Part shown: in pieces, positions 1-5,820 of the stretch
Layout: every line of letters starts with the position of its first letter
How positions within the stretch are numbered: the first letter of the stretch is position 1
NCBI GenBank assembly: GCA_005792805.1
Contig: SXQV01000040.1
Coordinates: 1-7,278, forward strand
DNA from: Methylococcaceae bacterium
GTDB lineage: Bacteria; Pseudomonadota; Gammaproteobacteria; Methylococcales; Methylococcaceae
DNA length: 7,278 nt
Direction: 5' to 3'
The notes under the pieces: generated by a model
Database searches by the model: none
Told to the model about the DNA's origin: nothing
Seen by the model: the letters and a program-made list of their open reading frames with translations, nothing else
Made by a program: the position numbers and the translations under genes

Positions 1-149
1 ACCGTCCCCTGCGCCTGCAACACGCGGGGGCTCGCGTAATTTTCGGAGGCGATCAGTTCGATATGATCTTCTTGGCGCTGCTCCTCACCCCGGATCGCGC
101 ACCAAAGTTCATCATCAAAACCGGCGATTTCCATACCTTTGCTGAACAT
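1..149 (-). CDS. glyA: Serine hydroxymethyltransferase, N-terminal part (cut by window edge)
   Basis: Cytosolic PLP enzyme that interconverts serine plus tetrahydrofolate with glycine plus 5,10-methylene-THF, the main source of one-carbon units. Only the first 49 codons are present. They read MFSKGMEIAGFDDELW, then an E/Q-rich helix, then the family signature HIELIASENYASPRV at residues 29-43. Ser35 in that signature falls at the same number as the substrate-contacting Ser35 of E. coli GlyA. The PLP-binding lysine lies outside the window. The ATG at 149 is chosen because AAGG (minus strand, plus positions 158-161) lies 8 nt upstream. A second ATG five codons in is possible but less well placed. 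It is co-directional with glnD but 144 bp away with its own candidate promoter, so it is probably transcribed separately. Confidence 0.96.
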   Translation of the reverse strand, partial: MFSKGMEIAGFDDELWCAIRGEEQRQEDHIELIASENYASPRVLQAQGT

Positions 150-228
150 AGACCGAACCTTTATGTGTGAATGAGGGTAAGAGCCGACTGGAGCAAGCCC
201 TTATGCCGCGCCATCTGGGAGACCGCGA

Positions 229-237
229 TTTATAGCA
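229..237 (-). promoter_or_regulatory. Candidate extended -10 promoter for glyA
   Basis: On the minus strand the sequence TGCTATAAA is an extended -10 element (TGn followed by TATAAA). No good -35 is seen: the hexamers 16-17 bp upstream match TTGACA at only three of six positions, which is usual for extended -10 promoters. Transcription would begin near 222, giving a leader of about 70 nt before the glyA ATG at 149. No clear PurR or MetR operator, and no strong intrinsic terminator for glnD, was seen in the 144-bp gap between the two genes. Confidence 0.55.
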
Positions 238-293
238 GAAAAGCCGCCGGTTTACACGGGCGCGGAACACCAGAGGCGAGTACAGGCAATAAC

Positions 294-2942
294 CTAAGAA
301 GCCCCCACCAGACCAATGATAGTGTCCTTCAGCTCCCGCATTTCAGCCTCGTCGCCGAGTGGTTGATTATTCTGGCCGGTGAGATAAAAAATGTCCTCCG
401 CCCGACTCCCAATGGTGGAAATTCGGGCATTGAACAGACGCGCGCCACACAAGGAAAAGGCCCGTCCCACCTTGGAAAGCAGTCCAGGCCGATCCGTCGC
501 AATCAGCTCCAGCACGGTGTAGCGCTGCTGGGCGTCCTCGTGGAAATACACCTGCGTGGGCACATTGAAATGCCGGATTTGTCGGGACTCACGGCGTTGA
601 ACCTTAAAGGGTGCCAGGGCGCTCCCTGTCAGGCACTCCCTGAGCTTTACACAAATTTGAACCTGCCGAAGGGAATCCCTGATCGGTTCGCCGGTCTGCT
701 CCAGCACATGGTAGCTATGAAGAACATGCCCCTCATTCCCGGTAATAATCCGAGCATCGAATACCGTCAGGTTGAGTTGATCCAGGACCGCCGTCGCGTA
801 GGCGAAGATAAAATCCTGCTGACGGGCATAAATGAACACCTCCGCGCTGCCACGCTGGCTGACGGGCCGCAGAAGAATCAGAGGTAAATCATCGGCCTTT
901 ACATTGATGAGTGCGATGGTGTGCCAGGCCGCCTCTTCCGGGTGGTAACGCAGAAAATACTCATCATTGAGTAGCGTATCCCAGACACGATCAATCATGG
1001 AATCGCTGACGCCCAACTGCTGTAACAGGACTCGACTTTCCAGCTTTACGGCCTCGACTTTCTCGGCCTGCTCTAACGGTTTGGCGAGACCTCGACGGAA
1101 CACCCAGCGGGTTTGCAGATAGAGCTCCCGCAGCAAGGCATCTTTCCAGGAATTCCACAAGCTGGGGTTAGTTGCCCGAATATCCGCAACGGTCAGCAAA
1201 TAAAGATGGTCAAGCGCCGATTGATCCCCCACGGCGGTGGCAAAAGCGTGAATGACATCGGGATCATTGATGTCCTTGCGTTGGGCAGTCAGCGACATCA
1301 ACAAGTGGTTTTGAACCAGCCAGCAGACCAGCCCCGTTTCGCGGGGGCTCATGCCGTGACGCTGGCAGAACTCCTGGGCGATGGTGGCTCCTACAGTAGA
1401 GTGATCGCCCCCCGCTCCTTTGGCGATATCGTGCATCAGGGCCGCCACATAAAGTAGCTCTGGCTTTCCGATCAGATCGAAAACCTCGTTGCATAAGGGG
1501 TGATCAGCCCGGTGAGCATCCAGCGCAAACCGCCTCAAATTGCGGATGACGAACAGAGTGTGCTCGTCCACCGTGTAGACATGAAAAAGATCGTACTGCA
1601 TGCGCCCGACCACGCGGGCAAAAGCGGGGATGTAGGCCGCCAGCACACCGTAGCGGTTCATGCGGCGAAGCTGATGGGTCACCCCAATCGGCTGTCTGAG
1701 GATGGACATGAACAACTGACAAGCCCGAAGATCGCTGCGGAAAGCATCATCGACAAGATACAGATGCTGCCGAATCAGGCGAATGGTCGAGGCGCGAATG
1801 CCTTTCAGCTCCGGATTCGTTTGCAGCAGCAAAAATATCTGAAAGATCGTCAGCGGGTGCTCCCGAAAAACCTCAGGATTTAGCACTTCAATGTAGCAAT
1901 CGATGGACTGAAAATGGTCATTGACCGGTTTGATGACAAAAGCTTCATCGCTATGCAACGCCACTTCTTTGAAAAGCTGCATCAGCAGTTCATTCAGCCG
2001 TTCCAGCCCCATGACTGTACGGTAATAAAGTTGCATGAACTGCTCGACCGCCAGATTGACATTCTGATCCTGCACCCCGAACTGCCGGGCCAGATCCTTC
2101 TGATACTCGAACAGCAGTCGGTCCTCAGACCGATCCGTCATCGCATGCAGGGCAAAACGGATTTCCCACAGAAAATCCCTCGCCTTGAGCAGCTCGGCAT
2201 ATTCCGCTTCAGTGAGCCAGCCTTCTCTCACCAGATTGAGCGAGCGCGTGTTGTAGTGGCGCTTGATAATCCAGCTCATGCTCTGAATATCCCGCAACCC
2301 TCCCGGGCCCTCCTTGATGTTGGGCTCCAGGTTATAGGCGGTATCGTGGTATTTGGCATAGCGGGCTGCCTGCTCAACTAGCTTGGCCTCGAAAAATTCA
2401 GCCGAAGACCAGAGCTGCTGCGGACCGAGCCGCGACCAAAGCGTCTCGAAAAGAGAGGCCGCCCCGAGAATAAGCCGGGACTCCAGCAGGTTGGTCATGA
2501 CTGTTTGGTCGCCCCGGGCCTGCTCGACGCAGTCGTCCAGACAGCGGACGCTCTGGGCCGGCTTCAGTCCAATATCCCAAAGAAAATTGAGGAATCCGGC
2601 CAGCCGCCCATCGAGATCTGGTGTAACGTCAGCACACTCACCGCGCAACACGAGAATATCGATATCGGAGTGCGGATGCAGTTCCTGCCGCCCATATCCT
2701 CCCACGGCAACCAGGGCGAGATGCGGGCTGTCTTCGGCCAAAAATTGATTCCAGGCCATCGCCAGGATTTCATCCGTGAAATCCGAGCGCCTGCGGATCA
2801 GTTCGGCGGCGGGGGTCCCCGCACGAAAGGTTTCGATCAGCTGAGCCTGATGCGCCCGGCTGCAATCACTGAAAACCTGATACAGGTCAGCGGGAGCATA
2901 CCCTCCCTGCTCAACCCAGTGCTTTAAGGTTTCCGTTTTCAA
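294..2942 (-). CDS. glnD: Bifunctional [protein-PII] uridylyltransferase/uridylyl-removing enzyme GlnD
   Basis: Cytosolic nitrogen sensor that uridylylates PII proteins (GlnB/GlnK) when glutamine is low and removes UMP when glutamine is high, setting glutamine synthetase activity and Ntr gene expression. The 882 residues match the family length (E. coli about 890). The nucleotidyltransferase motif GGYGRQELHPHSDID is at 81-95, with the catalytic pair Asp93/Asp95. The metal HD domain follows, with the likely ligand His461 in VDEHT and His504-Asp505 in MHDIAKGAGGDH. Two C-terminal ACT domains, at about 700-780 and 808-882, would sense glutamine; the second contains DRPGLLSKVGRAF. The start is TTG at 2942, inside the 3' end of map. 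No ATG occurs in frame until codon 61, too close to the catalytic motif. An AGGA lies 11 nt upstream of the TTG. The stop is TAG. All expected domains are intact. Confidence 0.97.
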   Translation of the reverse strand: MKTETLKHWVEQGGYAPADLYQVFSDCSRAHQAQLIETFRAGTPAAELIRRRSDFTDEILAMAWNQFLAEDSPHLALVAVGGYGRQELHPHSDIDILVLRGECADVTPDLDGRLAGFLNFLWDIGLKPAQSVRCLDDCVEQARGDQTVMTNLLESRLILGAASLFETLWSRLGPQQLWSSAEFFEAKLVEQAARYAKYHDTAYNLEPNIKEGPGGLRDIQSMSWIIKRHYNTRSLNLVREGWLTEAEYAELLKARDFLWEIRFALHAMTDRSEDRLLFEYQKDLARQFGVQDQNVNLAVEQFMQLYYRTVMGLERLNELLMQLFKEVALHSDEAFVIKPVNDHFQSIDCYIEVLNPEVFREHPLTIFQIFLLLQTNPELKGIRASTIRLIRQHLYLVDDAFRSDLRACQLFMSILRQPIGVTHQLRRMNRYGVLAAYIPAFARVVGRMQYDLFHVYTVDEHTLFVIRNLRRFALDAHRADHPLCNEVFDLIGKPELLYVAALMHDIAKGAGGDHSTVGATIAQEFCQRHGMSPRETGLVCWLVQNHLLMSLTAQRKDINDPDVIHAFATAVGDQSALDHLYLLTVADIRATNPSLWNSWKDALLRELYLQTRWVFRRGLAKPLEQAEKVEAVKLESRVLLQQLGVSDSMIDRVWDTLLNDEYFLRYHPEEAAWHTIALINVKADDLPLILLRPVSQRGSAEVFIYARQQDFIFAYATAVLDQLNLTVFDARIITGNEGHVLHSYHVLEQTGEPIRDSLRQVQICVKLRECLTGSALAPFKVQRRESRQIRHFNVPTQVYFHEDAQQRYTVLELIATDRPGLLSKVGRAFSLCGARLFNARISTIGSRAEDIFYLTGQNNQPLGDEAEMRELKDTIIGLVGAS

Positions 2943-3711
2943 GCGCTTCAGCTTCCTGTTTTCGCAAAGTCAGTATTTCGTAACCGGTTTCCGTCACCAG
3001 AACAGTGTGTTCCCACTGTGCCGACAGGCTATGGTCCTTGGTGACCGCCGTCCAGCCATCCGGCAAGATCTTGATGTGACGCCTGCCCTGATTGATCATC
3101 GGCTCAATCGTGAAGATCATACCGGCCTCCAGCGTCAATCCCGTGTCCGCCTTGCCGTAATGCAGCACATGGGGCTCTTCGTGGAAGTCAAGACCGATGC
3201 CATGACCACAAAACTCTTGAACCACCGAATAGCCGTGGGACTCGGCGTGCTGCTGTATGGCATGGCCAATATCACCCAATTTCGCCCCGGGCTTCACCTG
3301 CTGGATACCCAAATAGAGAGATTCCTGACACACCCGGGTCAAGCGGCTCGCACGGATGGGTACTTCACCCACCAAAAACATCTGGCTGGTGTCACCGTGA
3401 TAGCCATCCTTGATGACCGTGATATCCACGTTGATGATGTCGCCGCTCTTTAGCTTTTTGGGTCCCGGTATACCGTGGCAAATGGTGTGGTTAACCGAGG
3501 TACAAATTGATTTGGGAAACCCCTTGTAGTTGAGGGGAGCCGGGATGACGTTTTGCACATTGACCATGTAGTCATGACAGAGGCGATCCAGTTCATCCGT
3601 GGTCACAGCGGGGATGACGTAGGGCGCTATCATTTCGAGAACTTCCGCCGCCAGACGGCCGGCGATCCGCATTTTCTCTATTTCATCGGGCGTCTTGATG
3701 CTGATACTCAT
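2911..3711 (-). CDS. map: Type I methionine aminopeptidase
   Basis: Removes the initiator methionine from nascent proteins with small second residues, acting at the ribosome exit after deformylation. The 266 residues form a single pita-bread domain. The five metal ligands are all present: Asp96 (NVDITV), Asp107 (HGDTSQ), His170 (CGHGIG), Glu203 (IEPM) and Glu234 (WEHT). Substrate-contacting His79 (ICHGIP) and His177 (FHEEP) are also there. Every position is one less than in E. coli Map. There is no N-terminal zinc-finger or SH3 extension, so it is the short class Ia form. The ATG at 3711 has only a weak AGG about 11 nt upstream. It diverges from rpsB, as in E. coli, and its last 32 bp overlap the start of glnD, which suggests one transcript and coupled translation. 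Confidence 0.98.
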   Translation of the reverse strand: MSISIKTPDEIEKMRIAGRLAAEVLEMIAPYVIPAVTTDELDRLCHDYMVNVQNVIPAPLNYKGFPKSICTSVNHTICHGIPGPKKLKSGDIINVDITVIKDGYHGDTSQMFLVGEVPIRASRLTRVCQESLYLGIQQVKPGAKLGDIGHAIQQHAESHGYSVVQEFCGHGIGLDFHEEPHVLHYGKADTGLTLEAGMIFTIEPMINQGRRHIKILPDGWTAVTKDHSLSAQWEHTVLVTETGYEILTLRKQEAEALENGNLKALG

Positions 3712-3772
3712 TGGGTGGGGCCTGAGGCAGCGCGACAGGAACCTCGGGAAGGCGTGTGCGGCGGCGTCTTGA

Positions 3773-3801
3773 TTGTTGAGACAAGCGCTTCATGGTATAA
3801 A
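3773..3801 (+). promoter_or_regulatory. rpsB promoter (extended -10, GC-rich discriminator)
   Basis: TATAAA at 3796-3801 is preceded by TGG (3793-3795), giving an extended -10. TTGTTG at 3773-3778 is a poor -35 at the ideal 17-bp spacing. The bases just after the -10 (GGCCTGC) are GC-rich, as at stringently controlled ribosomal promoters that respond to ppGpp and DksA. Growth-rate control is therefore likely, but it is inferred. Transcription should start around 3807-3809. The spacer contains the 8-bp palindrome AAGCGCTT (3783-3790), a possible protein site. Confidence 0.65.
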
Positions 3802-3820
3802 GGCCTGCTTTTTTTAGCAA
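3794..3820 (-). promoter_or_regulatory. Possible map promoter overlapping the rpsB promoter
   Basis: On the minus strand TTGCTA (3820-3815) and TATACC (3799-3794) match the sigma-70 hexamers at four of six positions each, with a short 15-bp spacer. Transcription would start about 75 nt upstream of the map ATG. The proposed -10 shares bases with the rpsB -10 on the other strand. The short spacer makes this weak; another map promoter may exist that I do not recognise. Confidence 0.25.
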
Positions 3821-3938
3821 CCACACACACATATCGTCACGTTCGGCAGGGTGCCAAACCCCATCCTATGGATAGGGGCGGTCTCCGGGCGGGATATGTG
3901 GAGGCTCAACCCTAAACCTCAAAGTCAAGGAGAAATTG
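3808..3938 (+). promoter_or_regulatory. rpsB 5' leader, probable S2 autoregulatory region
   Basis: About 130 nt of untranslated leader precede rpsB. In E. coli and other gammaproteobacteria, S2 represses rpsB-tsf through the rpsB leader, so a comparable control is expected here. Visible structure: a hairpin GGCA-GGG-TGCC at 3845-3855, and a stronger one at 3859-3878, where CCCC pairs with GGGG and ATCC with GGAT around the loop TAT, with one bulged A. TCTCC (3882-3886) can pair either with GGAGG (3900-3904, one G-U) or with the Shine-Dalgarno GGAGA (3929-3933). GAGG (3901-3904) can also pair with CCTC (3917-3920). I cannot confirm a match to the described S2 leader family without a covariance search. 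Confidence 0.5.
3927..3932 (+). promoter_or_regulatory. rpsB Shine-Dalgarno AAGGAG
   Basis: A full AAGGAG lies 6 nt before the ATG at 3939. This spacing favours the ATG over the TTG at 3936, which would be only 3 nt away. Confidence 0.9.
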
Positions 3939-4706
3939 ATGTCGAACGTCACGATGCGTCAAATGCTAGAAGCCGGTGTCCACTTCGGTCACCAGACGCG
4001 TTACTGGAACCCCAAGATGGCCCCGTTTATTTTCGGTGCCCGCAGCAACATCCATATTATTAATCTTGAAAAGTCCCTCCCGCTTTTCAATGATGCCATG
4101 AGCTACCTGGAACAGGTCGCCGCCAAACGCGGCAAGGTTCTGTTCGTTGGCACCAAGCGCACCACCCGTGCCGTGGTTCAGGACGAGGCGCTGCGTTGCG
4201 GTATGCCCTTCGTCAATCACCGCTGGTTGGGCGGCATGCTCACTAATTTCAAAACCATCAAGCAATCGGTCGCTCGCATGAAGGAGCTTGAGGCCATGCG
4301 TGACGATGGCCGCTTGCAGCGCTTCAGCAAAAAGGAAGGCCTGGGCATGATGCGCGAACTGGATAAACTGGTTAGCAGCATGGGCGGTATTCGCGACATG
4401 GATCGCCTCCCCGAGGTACTGTTCGTCCTTGATGTCGGTTACGAGCACAATGCCATCAGCGAAGCCCACAAGCTGGGTATCCCAGTGGTCGGCGTGGTCG
4501 ACACCAACAACAACCCTACCGGCATCGATTTCATCATCCCCGGCAATGATGATTCCATCCGCGCCGTTCAGCTCTATGTTCAGAGCGCGGCCACGGCCAT
4601 CCTGCAGGGCAAGGCCAACAGCCTGACCGCCAGCGCGACGGGCGAAGACGAATTTGTCGAAATGGACGCCGTACCTGAAGCCGCTGAGGCTGAAGCAGGG
4701 GCGTAA
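3939..4706 (+). CDS. rpsB: 30S ribosomal protein S2
   Basis: Structural protein of the small ribosomal subunit that binds late in assembly with S1 at the head-platform junction and is needed for S1 attachment. The 255 residues begin MSNVTMRQMLEAGVHFGHQT and contain the family signatures RYWNPKM (21-27), FGARSNIHIINLEK (32-45), NHRWLGGMLTNF (93-104) and VVDTNNNPTGIDFIIPGNDD (186-205). The protein is slightly longer than E. coli S2 (241 residues) because of an Ala/Glu-rich acidic tail, about 235-255. The ATG at 3939 is chosen over TTG at 3936 from the Shine-Dalgarno spacing and the usual N-terminus. It is the first gene of the plus-strand cluster, separated from tsf by a 133-bp gap that contains a terminator. 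Confidence 0.98.
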   Translation: MSNVTMRQMLEAGVHFGHQTRYWNPKMAPFIFGARSNIHIINLEKSLPLFNDAMSYLEQVAAKRGKVLFVGTKRTTRAVVQDEALRCGMPFVNHRWLGGMLTNFKTIKQSVARMKELEAMRDDGRLQRFSKKEGLGMMRELDKLVSSMGGIRDMDRLPEVLFVLDVGYEHNAISEAHKLGIPVVGVVDTNNNPTGIDFIIPGNDDSIRAVQLYVQSAATAILQGKANSLTASATGEDEFVEMDAVPEAAEAEAGA

Positions 4707-4750
4707 TGCCTCTGAGCATGGGCTGCTAAATCCGCGTCAAGGATGCACGG

Positions 4751-4781
4751 AAAACGCCTCCAGCCTTGGGGGCGTTTTGTT
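4751..4781 (+). terminator. Intrinsic terminator between rpsB and tsf
   Basis: AAAACGCC (4751-4758) pairs with GGCGTTTT (4771-4778), and TCCA pairs inward with TGGG through one G-U, giving a 12-bp stem with a 4-nt loop (GCCT). The descending arm runs straight into TTTTGTT (4775-4781). The form is that of a strong Rho-independent terminator. Since tsf lies downstream in the same direction, it probably acts as a partial terminator that lowers EF-Ts relative to S2, unless tsf has its own promoter. Confidence 0.85.
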
Positions 4782-4806
4782 AGGCACGGACGCCCAGATA
4801 CTTAAT
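4777..4806 (+). promoter_or_regulatory. Weak candidate promoter for tsf
   Basis: TTGTTA (4777-4782) and CTTAAT (4801-4806) each match the sigma-70 hexamers at four of six positions with an 18-bp spacer. The -35 overlaps the U-tract of the preceding terminator. It could supply tsf transcription independent of rpsB, but the match is poor. Confidence 0.2.
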
Positions 4807-4839
4807 CATCACGAATAGAAACAGACAGAGGATCGCTTA

Positions 4840-5727
4840 ATGTCGAATATTACGGCTGGAATGGTCAAGGAACTGCGTGAGCGCACCGGTTCAGGAATGA
4901 TGGAATGCAAAAAGGCACTGACGGAAACCAATGGCGATCTGGAAGCTGCCGTTGAACTGATGCGCAAGGCAGGTCTTGCCAAGGCTGACAAAAAATCAGG
5001 CCGCACCGCCGCAGAAGGTTGTATTTGCTGCAAGTCCAGCGCAGACGGTAAGCGTGCCGCCATCGTGGAAGTCAACAGCGAAACCGATTTCGTCTCCAAA
5101 GGTGATGACTTTGTCGAGTTTGCCAATCTGGTCGCCCAGACGGCTCTGGATTCCAGCGCCAACACACTCGAAGAGCTGCTGGAAGTCAAAATTCCATCCA
5201 CGGGGGCAACGATCGAGGAAACCCGTCGCGCCATGGTCGCCAAGATCGGCGAAAACATTGCCGTCCGTCGCTTCGGGCGTTTCGCTGCCCCAGAAGGCCT
5301 GGTAGCCAATTACCTGCACGGCAGCCGCATCGGCGTGCTGGTTGAGCTGATCGGTGGGGACGCCGAACTCGGCAGGGACATTGCCATGCATGTAGCCGCC
5401 AGCAAGCCGGCCTGTGTCGATGAAACTGGCGTTGATCCCGAGATCATCGAGAGGGAAAAGGCTATCTTCAGCGCGCAGGCGGAGGCCAGCGGCAAGCCGG
5501 CCAATGTCATCGAAAAAATGGTTGAAGGCCGTGTGAAGAAATTCCTGGGTGAAATCACGCTGGTAGGCCAACCCTTTGTCAAGGACCCCGATCAAACCGT
5601 GGAGAAACTGCTGTCCGACAAGGGAGCCAAAGTAGCCCGCTTCATACGTCTGGAAGTGGGTGAAGGCATTGAAAAGGTCGAGAGCAACTTTGCCGAAGAG
5701 GTTATGGCTCAAGTCAGAGCCTCCTGA
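4840..5727 (+). CDS. tsf: Elongation factor Ts
   Basis: Cytosolic guanine-nucleotide exchange factor that releases GDP from EF-Tu. At 295 residues it is a normal length (E. coli 283). The N-terminal UBA-like domain (about 1-53) includes VKELRERTGSGMMECKKAL. The core carries the EF-Tu-contacting TDFV motif at 82-85, with Asp83 and Phe84. A second core subdomain has HGSRIGVLVEL (160-170) and HVAASKP (184-190). The C-terminal module includes EKMVEGR (225-231) and GQPFVKDP (243-250), and the end of the protein FIRLEVGEGIEKVE (268-281). AGAGG-type Shine-Dalgarno (AGAGGA, 4827-4832) lies 7 nt before the ATG. An unusual feature is Cys61-Ile-Cys63-Cys64 in the strand before the TDFV segment, where E. 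coli has no cysteine. Gene order after rpsB supports the call. Confidence 0.98.
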   Translation: MSNITAGMVKELRERTGSGMMECKKALTETNGDLEAAVELMRKAGLAKADKKSGRTAAEGCICCKSSADGKRAAIVEVNSETDFVSKGDDFVEFANLVAQTALDSSANTLEELLEVKIPSTGATIEETRRAMVAKIGENIAVRRFGRFAAPEGLVANYLHGSRIGVLVELIGGDAELGRDIAMHVAASKPACVDETGVDPEIIEREKAIFSAQAEASGKPANVIEKMVEGRVKKFLGEITLVGQPFVKDPDQTVEKLLSDKGAKVARFIRLEVGEGIEKVESNFAEEVMAQVRAS

Positions 5728-5744
5728 CCCCCCGGCGTCGCCGA

Positions 5745-5780
5745 CAGGCTGGCCCCCTCCCTCTCAGGAAGTCCAGCCTG
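5745..5780 (+). repeat. Inverted repeat in the tsf-pyrH gap
   Basis: CAGGCTGG (5745-5752) and CCAGCCTG (5773-5780) are a perfect 8-bp inverted repeat around a 20-nt pyrimidine-rich loop. A smaller hairpin CGGC-GTC-GCCG lies just upstream (about 5733-5743). No U-tract follows, so it does not look like an intrinsic terminator. An mRNA processing or stabilising hairpin, or a Rho-related pause, is possible. The loop also carries AGGAAG (5766-5771), a Shine-Dalgarno-like sequence with no well-spaced ATG after it. Confidence 0.6.
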
Positions 5781-5820
5781 AACGATTGAGACAACCGCTG
5801 ACTGACCCAAAACCAGACCG

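Noticed and set aside
240..293. Intrinsic terminator after glnD
   Set aside because: The GC-rich CCGGCGGCTTTT on the minus strand ends in four T but has no complementary arm forming a sound stem.
171..887. 238-codon plus-strand open frame opposite the end of glnD and through the glyA-glnD gap
   Set aside because: Antisense to a clearly coding glnD ACT region, no recognisable protein family, arginine/histidine-rich low-quality composition.
1914..2381. 155-codon plus-strand open frame opposite glnD
   Set aside because: Lies wholly within intact glnD; no ribosome site, no family resemblance.
3936..3938. TTG as rpsB start codon
   Set aside because: Only 3 nt from the AAGGAG; the ATG three bases later has proper spacing and gives the usual S2 N-terminus.
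3966..4469. 167-codon minus-strand open frame opposite rpsB
   Set aside because: Antisense shadow of S2 with no independent support.
4996..5712. 238-codon minus-strand open frame opposite tsf
   Set aside because: Exact antisense of a conserved gene; codon bias of tsf keeps the opposite frame open. No family features.
5786..5814. Promoter for pyrH based on the -35-like TTGAGA
   Set aside because: No -10-like hexamer at 16-18 bp; the expected position reads AAAACC.
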